NCBI GenBank assembly: GCA_027023425.1 | Contig: JALVVL010000022.1 | Span: 13,730 to 77,729, forward strand | DNA: 64,000 nt | Direction of reading: 5' to 3' | Origin: Anaerolineales bacterium | GTDB lineage: Bacteria > Chloroflexota > Anaerolineae > Anaerolineales > DRMV01 | In this document: in pieces, positions 7,164 through 16,656 of the stretch | Numbering within the stretch: the stretch's first letter is position 1 | Layout of the letters: each line of letters starts with the position of its first letter | Notes under the pieces: generated by a model | Told to the model about the DNA's origin: nothing | Database searches by the model: none | Seen by the model: the letters and a program-made list of their open reading frames with translations, nothing else | Made by a program: the position numbers and the translations under genes

Positions 7164-9071
7164 ATGACCCAAGCGTTTCTCAGGGCGCTAAATCAGGTGC
7201 TCGCGGCGGGGATAGGCATAACCGCCCTCTCGCTGTGGCTGTATGCGCTTGCCTTCAACCTGCGCAACCGCGTCGCCTTCACCTTCTCGGCGGTGATGTT
7301 GGCGCTCGCCCTTGCCTTTGGGGGAGAATCGCTGGGGAGCGCCGCGCGCGAGCCACAACTCGCCGCCGCGTGGTTCAAAGTGCAATGGATCGGGGTGATT
7401 CTGCTCCCCGCCGTTTACCTGCACCTTTCCGACGCCCTGTTGGCAACCACCGGCAGGCCATCGCGCGGGCGGCGCATTTGGCTTGTGCGGGCGGTGTATG
7501 CCATCTCGTTAGCCTTCCTGTTCGCCCTGCTCCGCGGCAAACTGCTCGGCAAACTGCACTTCGGCGCGCTGAACTACTACTCGCCCACACCGCTCTCGTG
7601 GGGCTTTGTGGCGTTCTACATAATCGGCATGGGCTGGGCATGGGTGAACTTCCTGCGGGCATACCGCCGCACCGTGGTGAGCACCAGCCGCCAAAGGATG
7701 CTTTACCTGCTCCTCGGCGCATTAGCCCCCACATTTGGCGCATTCCCCTACTCCGTCTTCCTCGGCGAACTCGGAGCGCGCGCCCCCACCCTGTTCCTGC
7801 TGGCTTCAATCACCGCCAACATTTTCACCACAATTTTGCTGGTTGTGATGGCATATGCGGTAGCGTTTTTCGGAGTTCCTTGGCCTGACCGCGTGGTCAA
7901 ACTCCGCTTGGCGCGCTGGCTGCTGCGCGGCCCGGTAACCGTTTCGGCAGTGTTGGCGCTCACAACCGCCGTGCGGCGCTTTGGCGAACACTTTGGGCAT
8001 CCCTACACCGTCTTCGCCCCGCTCACAATGGTCGTAACCTTCCTGCTGCTTGAACACCTAATCGGCGCAACCGCTCCGCTCTGGGAACCGCTTGTTGCGG
8101 GCGACGACCAAACCCTTCGCCTGCTTTCCGATTTGGAAGAACGCCTTTTTACCCGGCAAGACCTCGCCCAACTGCTTGAAGCCGTGCTCGCGGCGCTGTG
8201 CGACCATCTACGCGTGCCCTCCGCTTTCATTTTAGGCGTTGAGGAAGGCAAACTCAGCATGTGGGTATCGGTGGGTCCCAAAACCGAACTGCCGAGCGGC
8301 GAACCGCAAATCCACCTTTCGCAAGAAAGCGCGCACGGCAAAATCTGGAAATGGGATGGCTTCTGCCTGCTCCCGCTTCACCGTGGGGAAGGGCAGCCAA
8401 TGTTGGGCGTGATGGGCTTCCCCTGCGCCGAGCCGCCGCCCGCCGACGACCCAACCATCCAAACGTTGGCAGAGCGCGCCGCCCTTGCGCTGGAATACTT
8501 TTACACCGGCGAGCGCGTCGCCAAAGCGCTCCAAGCCTTCCCACTCCCCGGCGACCTAATCCCGCGCCTGCGCGCCGTAGCCCGCTACGACCAAAAAAGC
8601 GTGCTCGCCCCCGAAGACCAACTTCCGCCCGCGGGCGAAATGGTGCGCTGGGTAAAAGACGCCCTTTCGCACTACTGGGGCGGGCCCAAACTTTCATCCA
8701 CACCGCTTGCCAACCTGCAAGTTGTGCAAGAGACTATGCGCGAAAACGAAGAAGACCTGCCCCAAGCCGTGCGCACGGTTTTGCGCGCCGCGGTTGAGCG
8801 CCTGCGGCCGCGCGGCGAGCGCGGCTACACAACCGAATGGTTGTTGTACAATATCCTTGAAATGAAATTTCTGCAGGGGCACAAAGTCGTTGAAGTGGCA
8901 AAACGGCTTGCGCTCTCAGAAGCAAGTTTTTACCGCAAACAGCGGGTAGCGCTGGAAGAGGTGGTGCGGGTTTTGCTGGAAATGGAAGCCGAAGCCCGCA
9001 AATCCAAAGCCATCGCTCCCAAAACCGAATTGCTCGGCGCCAAACCTTATGGCAAAAACAACCACACCTGA
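7164..9071 (+). CDS. 7TM-GAF membrane sensor with C-terminal HTH
   Basis: A 635-residue protein with about seven membrane helices in the first 290 residues, similar in layout to the 7TM input domains of histidine kinases. A GAF-like domain (about 315-455) follows. There is no kinase domain. Instead the C-terminus carries a helix-turn-helix-like segment (about 572-600, VVEVAKRLALSEASFYRKQR). It looks like a membrane-anchored one-component regulator that senses a signal through 7TM/GAF and binds DNA directly. The ligand and targets are unknown. Its stop lies 23 bp inside ftsK, so the two are co-expressed. The ATG at 7164 has only a weak Shine-Dalgarno. Confidence 0.72.
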   Translation: MTQAFLRALNQVLAAGIGITALSLWLYALAFNLRNRVAFTFSAVMLALALAFGGESLGSAAREPQLAAAWFKVQWIGVILLPAVYLHLSDALLATTGRPSRGRRIWLVRAVYAISLAFLFALLRGKLLGKLHFGALNYYSPTPLSWGFVAFYIIGMGWAWVNFLRAYRRTVVSTSRQRMLYLLLGALAPTFGAFPYSVFLGELGARAPTLFLLASITANIFTTILLVVMAYAVAFFGVPWPDRVVKLRLARWLLRGPVTVSAVLALTTAVRRFGEHFGHPYTVFAPLTMVVTFLLLEHLIGATAPLWEPLVAGDDQTLRLLSDLEERLFTRQDLAQLLEAVLAALCDHLRVPSAFILGVEEGKLSMWVSVGPKTELPSGEPQIHLSQESAHGKIWKWDGFCLLPLHRGEGQPMLGVMGFPCAEPPPADDPTIQTLAERAALALEYFYTGERVAKALQAFPLPGDLIPRLRAVARYDQKSVLAPEDQLPPAGEMVRWVKDALSHYWGGPKLSSTPLANLQVVQETMRENEEDLPQAVRTVLRAAVERLRPRGERGYTTEWLLYNILEMKFLQGHKVVEVAKRLALSEASFYRKQRVALEEVVRVLLEMEAEARKSKAIAPKTELLGAKPYGKNNHT

Positions 9072-11223
9072 AATCCAAACCGAAGAAAAGCGCGGCGAAT
9101 GGCTGGGCGCGCTGTGGGAAATGTGGGTGCGCGCCCAAAACCTGTTTTGGAACGCGACTGGCGTCGTGGTGCTCCTCTGGGCGTTGCTCGTGCTCTTGGG
9201 CTGGCTGGGGCTTACCGGCGGGACATGGGTGCGGTTGTGGGTCAAACTGTTGCGCGGCTGGTTTGGAATTGGCGGCTTGCTCATTTTGCCGTTTGCGGCG
9301 TGGTTTGGGCTATATCTGCTCCGCCTGCCCACCGAGCACCCAATGCGCCCCGCGTGGGGCAAAGTGGCATGGTGGGAAGTGGCGGCGTTCTCCGCGATGG
9401 GGCTTGCCGACCTGCTGGGAGGGCATTTGCTCGCCCGCGCCGAATCCGGCTTGGACGGCGGGCGGGTCGGCTGGGGGCTGACCGAACTGCTGAGGCTGGT
9501 TGCAGGCAAAAGCGGCGCCGAGGCAATACTCGGGCTTGGGGTAGTGCTCGGCGTGCTCGGCGGCAGTGGAGTGCATCTGCGCGCCGCCAAAGCCATCAAG
9601 CGCTGGCTCTTCCCCACCGTGGGGGAAGGGGTGGTAATCGGCAAAGAAACCGTTGCAAGCCAAAATGCCGTTCCGAAAAAGCGGCGCGCCCGCAAGCCAA
9701 AGCCCGTTACGCCGCGCCGTGCGGTTCCCATTGACCATGCCAAAGAAGAAAAGCCCAAACTGCCCGCCAACCGCCCGCCCGACCTCCCGCCGCTCACCCT
9801 GCTTGAAGAAGAGCGCGCCGACAAGCCCGACGAAAAGCACATCCATCTCCAAGCCGGACTGATTGAGAAAACATTGGCGGAATTTGGCATACCGGCAAAA
9901 GTGGTGGGGGTGCGCGTCGGCCCCACGGTGGTGCAATTCGCCGTAGAGCCCGGCTACATTGAAAAGCCCACTCCCAACGGCGAGCCGGAGCGGCAAAAAG
10001 TGCGCGTGGCGCAAATTGCCGCCCTGAGGCGCGACCTCGCGCTGGCGCTTTCGGCGGAACGGCTGCGCGTCCAAGCGCCCGTTCCCGGCAAGTCGTATGT
10101 CGGCATTGAAGTGCCGAACCCGCGCGCCGCCACCGTCCGCCTGCGCCCGTTGCTTGCCTCCGAAGCCTTCCGTAGGCTCAATTCGCCGCTCGCGCTGGCC
10201 TTGGGGCGAGACGTTTCCGGTGCGCCGTTGGTCGCCGACCTCGCTAAAATGCCCCACCTGCTCATCGCGGGCGCTACCGGCTCGGGTAAATCGGTCTGCA
10301 TTTCGGCAATTACCACTTGCCTTGTGCTCAACAATTCCCCCGAACAACTGCGCCTCGTGATGATTGACCCCAAGAGGGTGGAACTTTTGCGCTTCGCAGG
10401 CTTGCCGCACATCCTCGGCGCAGTAGAAAGCGACCCCGAGCGGGTTTTGGCTTCACTCCAGTGGGTTGTCGCCGAAATGGAGCGCCGCTACCGCCTGTTG
10501 GAAAGCACGCACTCGCGCCACCTTGATTCGTACAATGCCAAAATGCGGCGCAAGGGCAAGCCCACCTTGCCTTACATCGTGGTGCTGATTGACGAACTTG
10601 CCGACCTGATGATGTTTGCCCCCGAGCAAGTGGAGCAAAGCCTTGTGCGGCTGGCGCAGATGGCGCGCGCCACCGGCATCCATCTGGTTGTGGCGACCCA
10701 GCGCCCCAGCACCGATGTGGTAACGGGCTTGATAAAGGCAAACTTTCCAGCGCGGCTTTCATTTGCCGTCGCCAGCGGCACCGACAGCCGCGTGATTTTA
10801 GACACCCCCGGCGCAGAGCACCTGCTCGGCAAAGGCGATATGCTCTTCCTGCCGCCCGACGCACCCGCGCCGATTCGCGCCCAAGGCGCAATGGTGAGCG
10901 ACAAGGAACTCAAGCGCGTGTTGGAATGGTGGCAAAAGCACGCCGAAAAAGCCGAAACGGAGACGCCTTGGGAAAGCCTGCTTGAGGATGCGGCAGACCT
11001 GCCAAGCGGCTACGACCCGCTGCTGGAAAAAGCCGCCGCGATTGTCATCAAAGCCCAACGGGCAAGCGCGTCCATGCTCCAACGACGCCTGCGAGTGGGG
11101 TATCCGCGCGCCGCGCGGCTGATTGAGCAACTGGAGGAAGTGGGGGTAGTTGGGCCCGCGGGTGCCGGCAAAGAACGGCCGGTTTTGCTCGGCCCGGACG
11201 AAGAATTTTCGCTAAGCGAATAA
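9049..11223 (+). CDS. ftsK: DNA translocase FtsK/SpoIIIE
   Basis: A hexameric, ATP-driven DNA pump (724 residues) that clears chromosome ends from the division septum. The N-terminal 180 residues contain about four membrane helices. A basic, Pro-rich linker follows (about 200-265). The motor domain holds Walker A GATGSGKS (about 407-414) and Walker B VVLIDELADLM (about 510-520). The C-terminus (about 655-724) matches the winged-helix gamma domain that reads KOPS-type polarity sequences (MLQRRLRVGYPRAARLIEQL). The short linker resembles SpoIIIE more than E. coli FtsK. It overlaps the upstream sensor gene by 23 bp. Confidence 0.95.
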   Translation: MAKTTTPEIQTEEKRGEWLGALWEMWVRAQNLFWNATGVVVLLWALLVLLGWLGLTGGTWVRLWVKLLRGWFGIGGLLILPFAAWFGLYLLRLPTEHPMRPAWGKVAWWEVAAFSAMGLADLLGGHLLARAESGLDGGRVGWGLTELLRLVAGKSGAEAILGLGVVLGVLGGSGVHLRAAKAIKRWLFPTVGEGVVIGKETVASQNAVPKKRRARKPKPVTPRRAVPIDHAKEEKPKLPANRPPDLPPLTLLEEERADKPDEKHIHLQAGLIEKTLAEFGIPAKVVGVRVGPTVVQFAVEPGYIEKPTPNGEPERQKVRVAQIAALRRDLALALSAERLRVQAPVPGKSYVGIEVPNPRAATVRLRPLLASEAFRRLNSPLALALGRDVSGAPLVADLAKMPHLLIAGATGSGKSVCISAITTCLVLNNSPEQLRLVMIDPKRVELLRFAGLPHILGAVESDPERVLASLQWVVAEMERRYRLLESTHSRHLDSYNAKMRRKGKPTLPYIVVLIDELADLMMFAPEQVEQSLVRLAQMARATGIHLVVATQRPSTDVVTGLIKANFPARLSFAVASGTDSRVILDTPGAEHLLGKGDMLFLPPDAPAPIRAQGAMVSDKELKRVLEWWQKHAEKAETETPWESLLEDAADLPSGYDPLLEKAAAIVIKAQRASASMLQRRLRVGYPRAARLIEQLEEVGVVGPAGAGKERPVLLGPDEEFSLSE

Positions 11224-11243
11224 GGGAAAACCAAAAACAGCGC

Positions 11244-12074
11244 TCATCCCAGCATTTCGGCAATTGTTTCCAAAGCAATGCGCTCCAGTTCAGCCGCGGG
11301 TAGAGAAAGCAAATCTACCAGCCCCAAACGGCGTTTGCGAGCAATTTCTTCCATCACCTTCAAGCCGACGTAGTAGCCGCCGCGGTAACGCGTGACGTCA
11401 TCCTCATCCCACATCGTAAACCAAGGGTTGTCCTCGGGGCTTGTGCGCCATTCCGCCAAAATTTTGCTCAGCATTTCGTGCTCGCGGGTGCGACACTGAG
11501 CATACCACCGCCGCGCAAACTCCGGCGACACATAATCGGCCCAGAGCGCCTCCAACTCCCCCACCCCTCCGATCAGCATAGTGCCAAAGGTTGCCAAGCC
11601 TTCGGTGATAACCTGCCGCCCGATACGCCTCATTTCCTCTGCGCTCCGAAAATAAAAATTGGGGCTGCGGGCGTAGTGCAAGGCATGTAAAATTTCGTGC
11701 AATGCAAACACGTCCACTTGCATTGGAGTGTTATAACTTTCCACCGCCAGCCAAGCGACAAACTGGCGGCGCTCCTGATCCAAAAACGCGTGCCCGTTAG
11801 AAGTCCCCTTGCCGAGAAAAAGCAACACCGTCACCTCATCGGCAAAACCTTTTTCGGAAAGCGACTCCTCAACCACAGGCAAGCGCGACTTCACCAACTC
11901 CACCCTTCTGGCGACCGAGTCAGCCGTGCTCAGAGCATAGTCGTCGCTCTCATCGGCCCAATAGAGGTGGTAATGGCGAAAAAAGGCCGGGTATGAACTT
12001 TCGTATTCCTCCCAGTCCGATGAGTTTAGGCTCTGAATGTAGAGCGAGGTCAAGTCTGTAAGGTTTAAGCGCAT
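11244..12074 (-). CDS. Putative zinc metalloprotease, DUF2268-like
   Basis: A 276-residue soluble protein with an HEILH motif at about residues 126-130 and an EGLATF motif at 158-163. This is the HExxH plus downstream glutamate pattern of gluzincin-type zinc proteases such as DUF2268. No signal peptide is seen, so it probably acts in the cytoplasm. I place the start at the ATG at 12074; upstream in-frame sequence belongs to the repeat block. The C-terminal 90 residues are helical and unassigned. It converges on ftsK with a 20-bp gap. Catalytic activity and substrate are inference only. Confidence 0.65.
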   Translation of the reverse strand: MRLNLTDLTSLYIQSLNSSDWEEYESSYPAFFRHYHLYWADESDDYALSTADSVARRVELVKSRLPVVEESLSEKGFADEVTVLLFLGKGTSNGHAFLDQERRQFVAWLAVESYNTPMQVDVFALHEILHALHYARSPNFYFRSAEEMRRIGRQVITEGLATFGTMLIGGVGELEALWADYVSPEFARRWYAQCRTREHEMLSKILAEWRTSPEDNPWFTMWDEDDVTRYRGGYYVGLKVMEEIARKRRLGLVDLLSLPAAELERIALETIAEMLG

Positions 12075-12112
12075 GGAAACGCTCGCCAAGGGGGTAACGC
12101 AGAGGCGCAGAG

Positions 12113-12428
12113 AGAAAACCACAGATTACACAGATTAGCGCAGATTTTTCCGCGTAATCTGCGGTTTCAATCATCCAATCGGTGTAAATCTGTGTCAATC
12201 GGTGGATAGGGACGCCAAGGGCGCCAAGGGCACAAAGGGCGCCAAGAAAATATAACGCAGAGGCGCAGAGTAGGGGCGAGGCATCGCCTCGCCCAGAGAC
12301 GCAGAGAGGAAATTTCTGTGTTCTCTGTAATTTTCTGTGTCCTCTGTGGTTTTCTTTTTCAATCGGTGGATGAAAACCACAGATTACACAGATTAGCGCA
12401 GATTTTTTTTGCATAATCTGCGGTTCTC
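12113..12428. repeat. CACAGATT-type dispersed repeat block
   Basis: A 315-bp block upstream of the protease gene and downstream of gatB. It contains GCGCCAAGGGCACAAAGGGC, AACGCAGAGGCGCAGAGTAG, GGGGCGAGGCATCGCCTCGC (a palindrome), TTCTCTGTAATTTTCTGTGT and AACCACAGATTACACAGATT. It reaches the gatB stop codon. No gene is seen. Confidence 0.85.
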
Positions 12429-13859
12429 TTACCCCAGCAGTTCGCGCAGAATCTTCTGCACTTCCTTGGGGTTGGCCTTGCCGCGGGTTTCGCGCATCAC
12501 CTGCCCAACGAACCAGCCGATGAGCGAGGTCTTGCCGCTGCGGTATTTTTCCACTTCTTTGGGATTGGCAGCGACGATTTTTTCGCAAATGGCCCGCAGC
12601 GCGCCCGCGTCGCTGACCTGCGCCAAGCCTTCCTCTTCCACAATCTGCTTGGGCGGCTTGCCACTGTCTTCCACCTTCACCACTAAGGCCTTGCCGGTGG
12701 AAGTGTTGACCGTGCCCTTGTCCACCAAGCGAATGATCATCGCTAAGTATTGCGGCGTGACCTTGAGTTGATCAGCGCTCAAGCCGCGCTCGTTGAGCAG
12801 GCGCAGCACTTCGTTGATCACCCAGTTGGAAACCCGCTTGGGGTCGCCGTTGTAGGCTTGCAGCGCGGCTTCGTAGTAGTCGGAAAGCGCCCGCTCGGTG
12901 GTGAGGATGTCGGCGTCGTATTCCGGCAGGCCGTATTGCGCCATGAAGCGGGCGCGGCGTTCCAGCGGCAGTTCGGGGAAGTCGGCCAAAATGCGCGCCT
13001 TCCACTCATCGTCCATCACCAACGGCAGCAGGTCGGGCTCGCGGAAGTAGCGGTAGTCGGCTTCGGTTTCCTTGGAACGCATCTTGCGGAGCACGCCCGC
13101 GTCTTCGTCCCATTCTAAGGTCCACGGCTCAATTTTGCCGCCCGCTTCCACCTCGCGGATCTGGCGCTGAATTTCGGTGGCGATGGCTTCGCGCACGGCT
13201 TCAATGGAGTTGACGTTCTTGATTTCGGTCTTGGGGTTGAGGTAATCCGCACCCTTGGGGCGGATGGAAACATTGGCGTCGCAGCGGATGTGCGCCTTTT
13301 CCATGTTACCTTCGGAAATGCCCAGCCAGCGCACCAGTTGCCGCAGGCGGATGAGGTACTGGGCGGCTTCGTCGGCCGAGCGCAGGTCGGGGCCGGTGAC
13401 CATTTCAATCAGAGGCACGCCGCAGCGGTTGAAGTCAATCAGGCGGTAGCCGTTGGCGTGTTTGGTTTTGCCCGCGTCTTCCTCAATGTGCAGTTTGATG
13501 ATGTGGACGCGGCGGGTGTAGCCCTCGGGCATGGGCAAATCCAGATAGCCGCCGATGGCGATGGGGCGGTCAAACTGGGTGATCTGGTAGCCCTTGGGCA
13601 GGTCGGGGTAAAAGTAGTTTTTGCGGTCAAAGTAGGAAACCCGCTGCACCTCGGCGTGCATCGCGGTTGCCAGCAGCACGGCCTTTTCCGCCACGGCCTT
13701 GTTGAGCACGGGCAACACGCCGGGCTGGCCGGTGCACACGGGGCAGATGTTCGTGTTGGGCGGCTCGCCCCACGAATCGGCTTTGCAGTTGCAGAAAATC
13801 TTGGTTTCGGTGTTGAGTTGGATGTGGGTTTCCAGGCCGATGATGGCTTCGTATTCCAT
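12429..13859 (-). CDS. gatB: Asp-tRNA(Asn)/Glu-tRNA(Gln) amidotransferase subunit B
   Basis: The kinase-like subunit of the GatCAB complex, which converts mischarged Glu-tRNA(Gln) or Asp-tRNA(Asn) to the correct amide form. The start at 13859 (MEYEAIIGLETHIQLN) matches the family N-terminus and has AAGGAG upstream. Conserved features are the GEPPNTNICPVCTGQPG zinc region, YFDRKNYFYPDLPKGYQ, and the C-terminal YqeY-like tail domain. Length (476) is normal. It is the last gat gene on this strand, separated from gatA by a GxxExxY gene and two repeat fragments. Confidence 0.96.
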   Translation of the reverse strand: MEYEAIIGLETHIQLNTETKIFCNCKADSWGEPPNTNICPVCTGQPGVLPVLNKAVAEKAVLLATAMHAEVQRVSYFDRKNYFYPDLPKGYQITQFDRPIAIGGYLDLPMPEGYTRRVHIIKLHIEEDAGKTKHANGYRLIDFNRCGVPLIEMVTGPDLRSADEAAQYLIRLRQLVRWLGISEGNMEKAHIRCDANVSIRPKGADYLNPKTEIKNVNSIEAVREAIATEIQRQIREVEAGGKIEPWTLEWDEDAGVLRKMRSKETEADYRYFREPDLLPLVMDDEWKARILADFPELPLERRARFMAQYGLPEYDADILTTERALSDYYEAALQAYNGDPKRVSNWVINEVLRLLNERGLSADQLKVTPQYLAMIIRLVDKGTVNTSTGKALVVKVEDSGKPPKQIVEEEGLAQVSDAGALRAICEKIVAANPKEVEKYRSGKTSLIGWFVGQVMRETRGKANPKEVQKILRELLG

Positions 13860-13879
13860 AACGCGCTCCTTGACAAATA

Positions 13880-13914
13880 CAAACCACAGATTTCGCAGAT
13901 TACGCAGATTTGGA
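13880..13914. repeat. CACAGATT-type repeat fragment in the gat cluster
   Basis: AAACCACAGATTTCGCAGAT followed by TACGCAGATTTGG lies directly upstream of gatB. It overlaps the last codons of the GxxExxY gene, whose C-terminal residues it encodes. Confidence 0.75.
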
Positions 13915-14298
13915 CTTCTTGGACAATACAAATCGCCTGAATTCCAAACTCTGCGCTCCAAAATTGAGCAGCAATCCTTTGCGAAAGCCACTGGCTTTGA
14001 GGTAATGGAGAAGTTGGGCTTCCTCAAGTCGCCCCAGTTTGGCGACCACTTTTACTTCAACGATAACGCTCCCAAAACAGACAAAATCGGCGCGATAAAC
14101 TGTCTGCAAGGGCCGGTTTTTGTAGTAAATCTGCAGACCAGCCTCGTGCTGAAAAGGAATACCCCGACGGGAAAACTCCAACGCTAAAGCCTCGTGATAG
14201 GCACTTTCCAAAAAACCGGGGCCCAGTTCACGGTGCACCTCCATTGCCGCGCCGATAATGGCGTAAGTCTGCGGGTCATTCTCGTGCAAAGCGCACAT
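13900..14298 (-). CDS. GxxExxY protein, PD-(D/E)XK-like
   Basis: A 132-residue member of the GxxExxY family (Pfam PDDEXK_3), proteins predicted to have a PD-(D/E)XK nuclease fold but without a known role. The namesake motif is GPGFLESAY near residue 25. The nuclease-like core is [20 protein letters not shown], with D and EVK in the expected spacing. It is inserted between gatA and gatB on the same strand, and repeat fragments sit on both sides. Its last residues (KKSKSA) run into the repeat. This placement suggests a mobile or repeat-associated gene rather than part of the gat machinery. Confidence 0.8.
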   Translation of the reverse strand: MCALHENDPQTYAIIGAAMEVHRELGPGFLESAYHEALALEFSRRGIPFQHEAGLQIYYKNRPLQTVYRADFVCFGSVIVEVKVVAKLGRLEEAQLLHYLKASGFRKGLLLNFGAQSLEFRRFVLSKKSKSA

Positions 14299-14336
14299 CT
14301 CTCAAAGCCTCGGAGGTCATGCAAAACCTTGCCTTT

Positions 14337-15908
<1,572 letters not shown>

Positions 15909-15921
15909 GCCGTTCTCCTTA

Positions 15922-15986
15922 TAGGAAACCGCAGATTTCGCAGATTAGCGCAGATTTTTTCTGCGAAATCTGCGTAATCTGCGGTT
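15922..15986. repeat. CACAGATT-type repeat between gatC and gatA
   Basis: AAACCGCAGATTTCGCAGAT, then TAGCGCAGATTTTTTCTGCG and AAATCTGCGTAATCTGCGGT. The two halves are largely reverse complements of each other and can form a long hairpin in the gatCA transcript. The repeat touches the gatC stop codon. Confidence 0.8.
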
Positions 15987-16305
15987 AAATTTCCTCGTGC
16001 GGGATATCGGGGACGACGATGTAACCGTCCTCGGTTTCGGGCGCCTGCGCCATCAACTTCTCGGGGTGCGGGAAAGGCTGCCAGCGGTCTTCCCGCGGCG
16101 GCGCGCTGATTTCCGGCGTGTAGGGCACGCCGTGGGAGGTGATGGGCGTGTCGGGCGGCAGGGGCACGGCTTCCAGTTCGTGAATGGCGTTCAACTGCTT
16201 GTTCAACTCCGCTCGCAGATACTCCGCCTCTTCGGCGCTGAGTTCAAACGCCGCCAATTCAACCAAGTGTTCAAACAGTTCGGGGGTGATTTCTTCTTCG
16301 GGCAT
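15985..16305 (-). CDS. gatC: Asp-tRNA(Asn)/Glu-tRNA(Gln) amidotransferase subunit C
   Basis: The small scaffold subunit that wraps GatA and GatB. The sequence shows the family pattern: an N-terminal helical part (LFEHLVELAAFELSAEEAEY), a QLNAIHELEAVPLPPDTPIT middle, and a C-terminal VVPDIPHEE end, where VP.. motifs are typical. I prefer the ATG at 16305, with GGAG 7 nt upstream; a GTG at 16311 is also in frame. It is the first gene of the gat cluster. Confidence 0.92.
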   Translation of the reverse strand: MPEEEITPELFEHLVELAAFELSAEEAEYLRAELNKQLNAIHELEAVPLPPDTPITSHGVPYTPEISAPPREDRWQPFPHPEKLMAQAPETEDGYIVVPDIPHEEI

Positions 16306-16339
16306 GTTCACTCTCCGTCAAGGTTTTAGCGCTAAGTAT

Positions 16340-16612
16340 AAAAACCACAGATTACACAGATTAGCACAGAGGTTAACGCCAAGGTCGCCAAGAAAGTGAC
16401 GCGGAGACGCAGAGGAAGCAGAGACGCAGAGAGCGCAAAGAGGTTAACGCCAAGGTCGCCAAGGGACGCCAAGGGCGCCAAGAGTAACGCAGAGGCGCAA
16501 AGTAGGGGCGAGGCGACGCCTCGCCCAGAGGCGCAGAGAAAAATTTCTGTGTTTTCTGTGGTGTTTCTGTGCTTTCTGTGGTTTTCTTTCTCAATCGGTG
16601 GAAGATACCAGC
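16340..16612. repeat. CACAGATT-type dispersed repeat block
   Basis: Fills the gap between cca and gatC. Words include AACCACAGATTACACAGATT, TTAACGCCAAGGTCGCCAAG (twice), GCAGAGACGCAGAGAGC, the palindromic GGGGCGAGGCGACGCCTCGC, and TTTCTGTGTTTTCTGTGG. No gene is seen. The gatC promoter must lie within or next to it. Confidence 0.85.
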
Positions 16613-16656
16613 GACGCAACGACCTAACGCCGCAACGATTCACGAACTTGTACCGA

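Noticed and set aside
7188..7888. Long overlapping frames inside the GAF sensor, gatA, xdhA and similar GC-rich genes
   Set aside because: They are GC-rich shadows rich in Arg/Ala/Pro in other frames, with no ribosome binding site or family similarity.
13860..14027. N-terminal extension of gatB through the repeat
   Set aside because: It overlaps the GxxExxY gene on the same strand, and the family start with AAGGAG lies at 13859.
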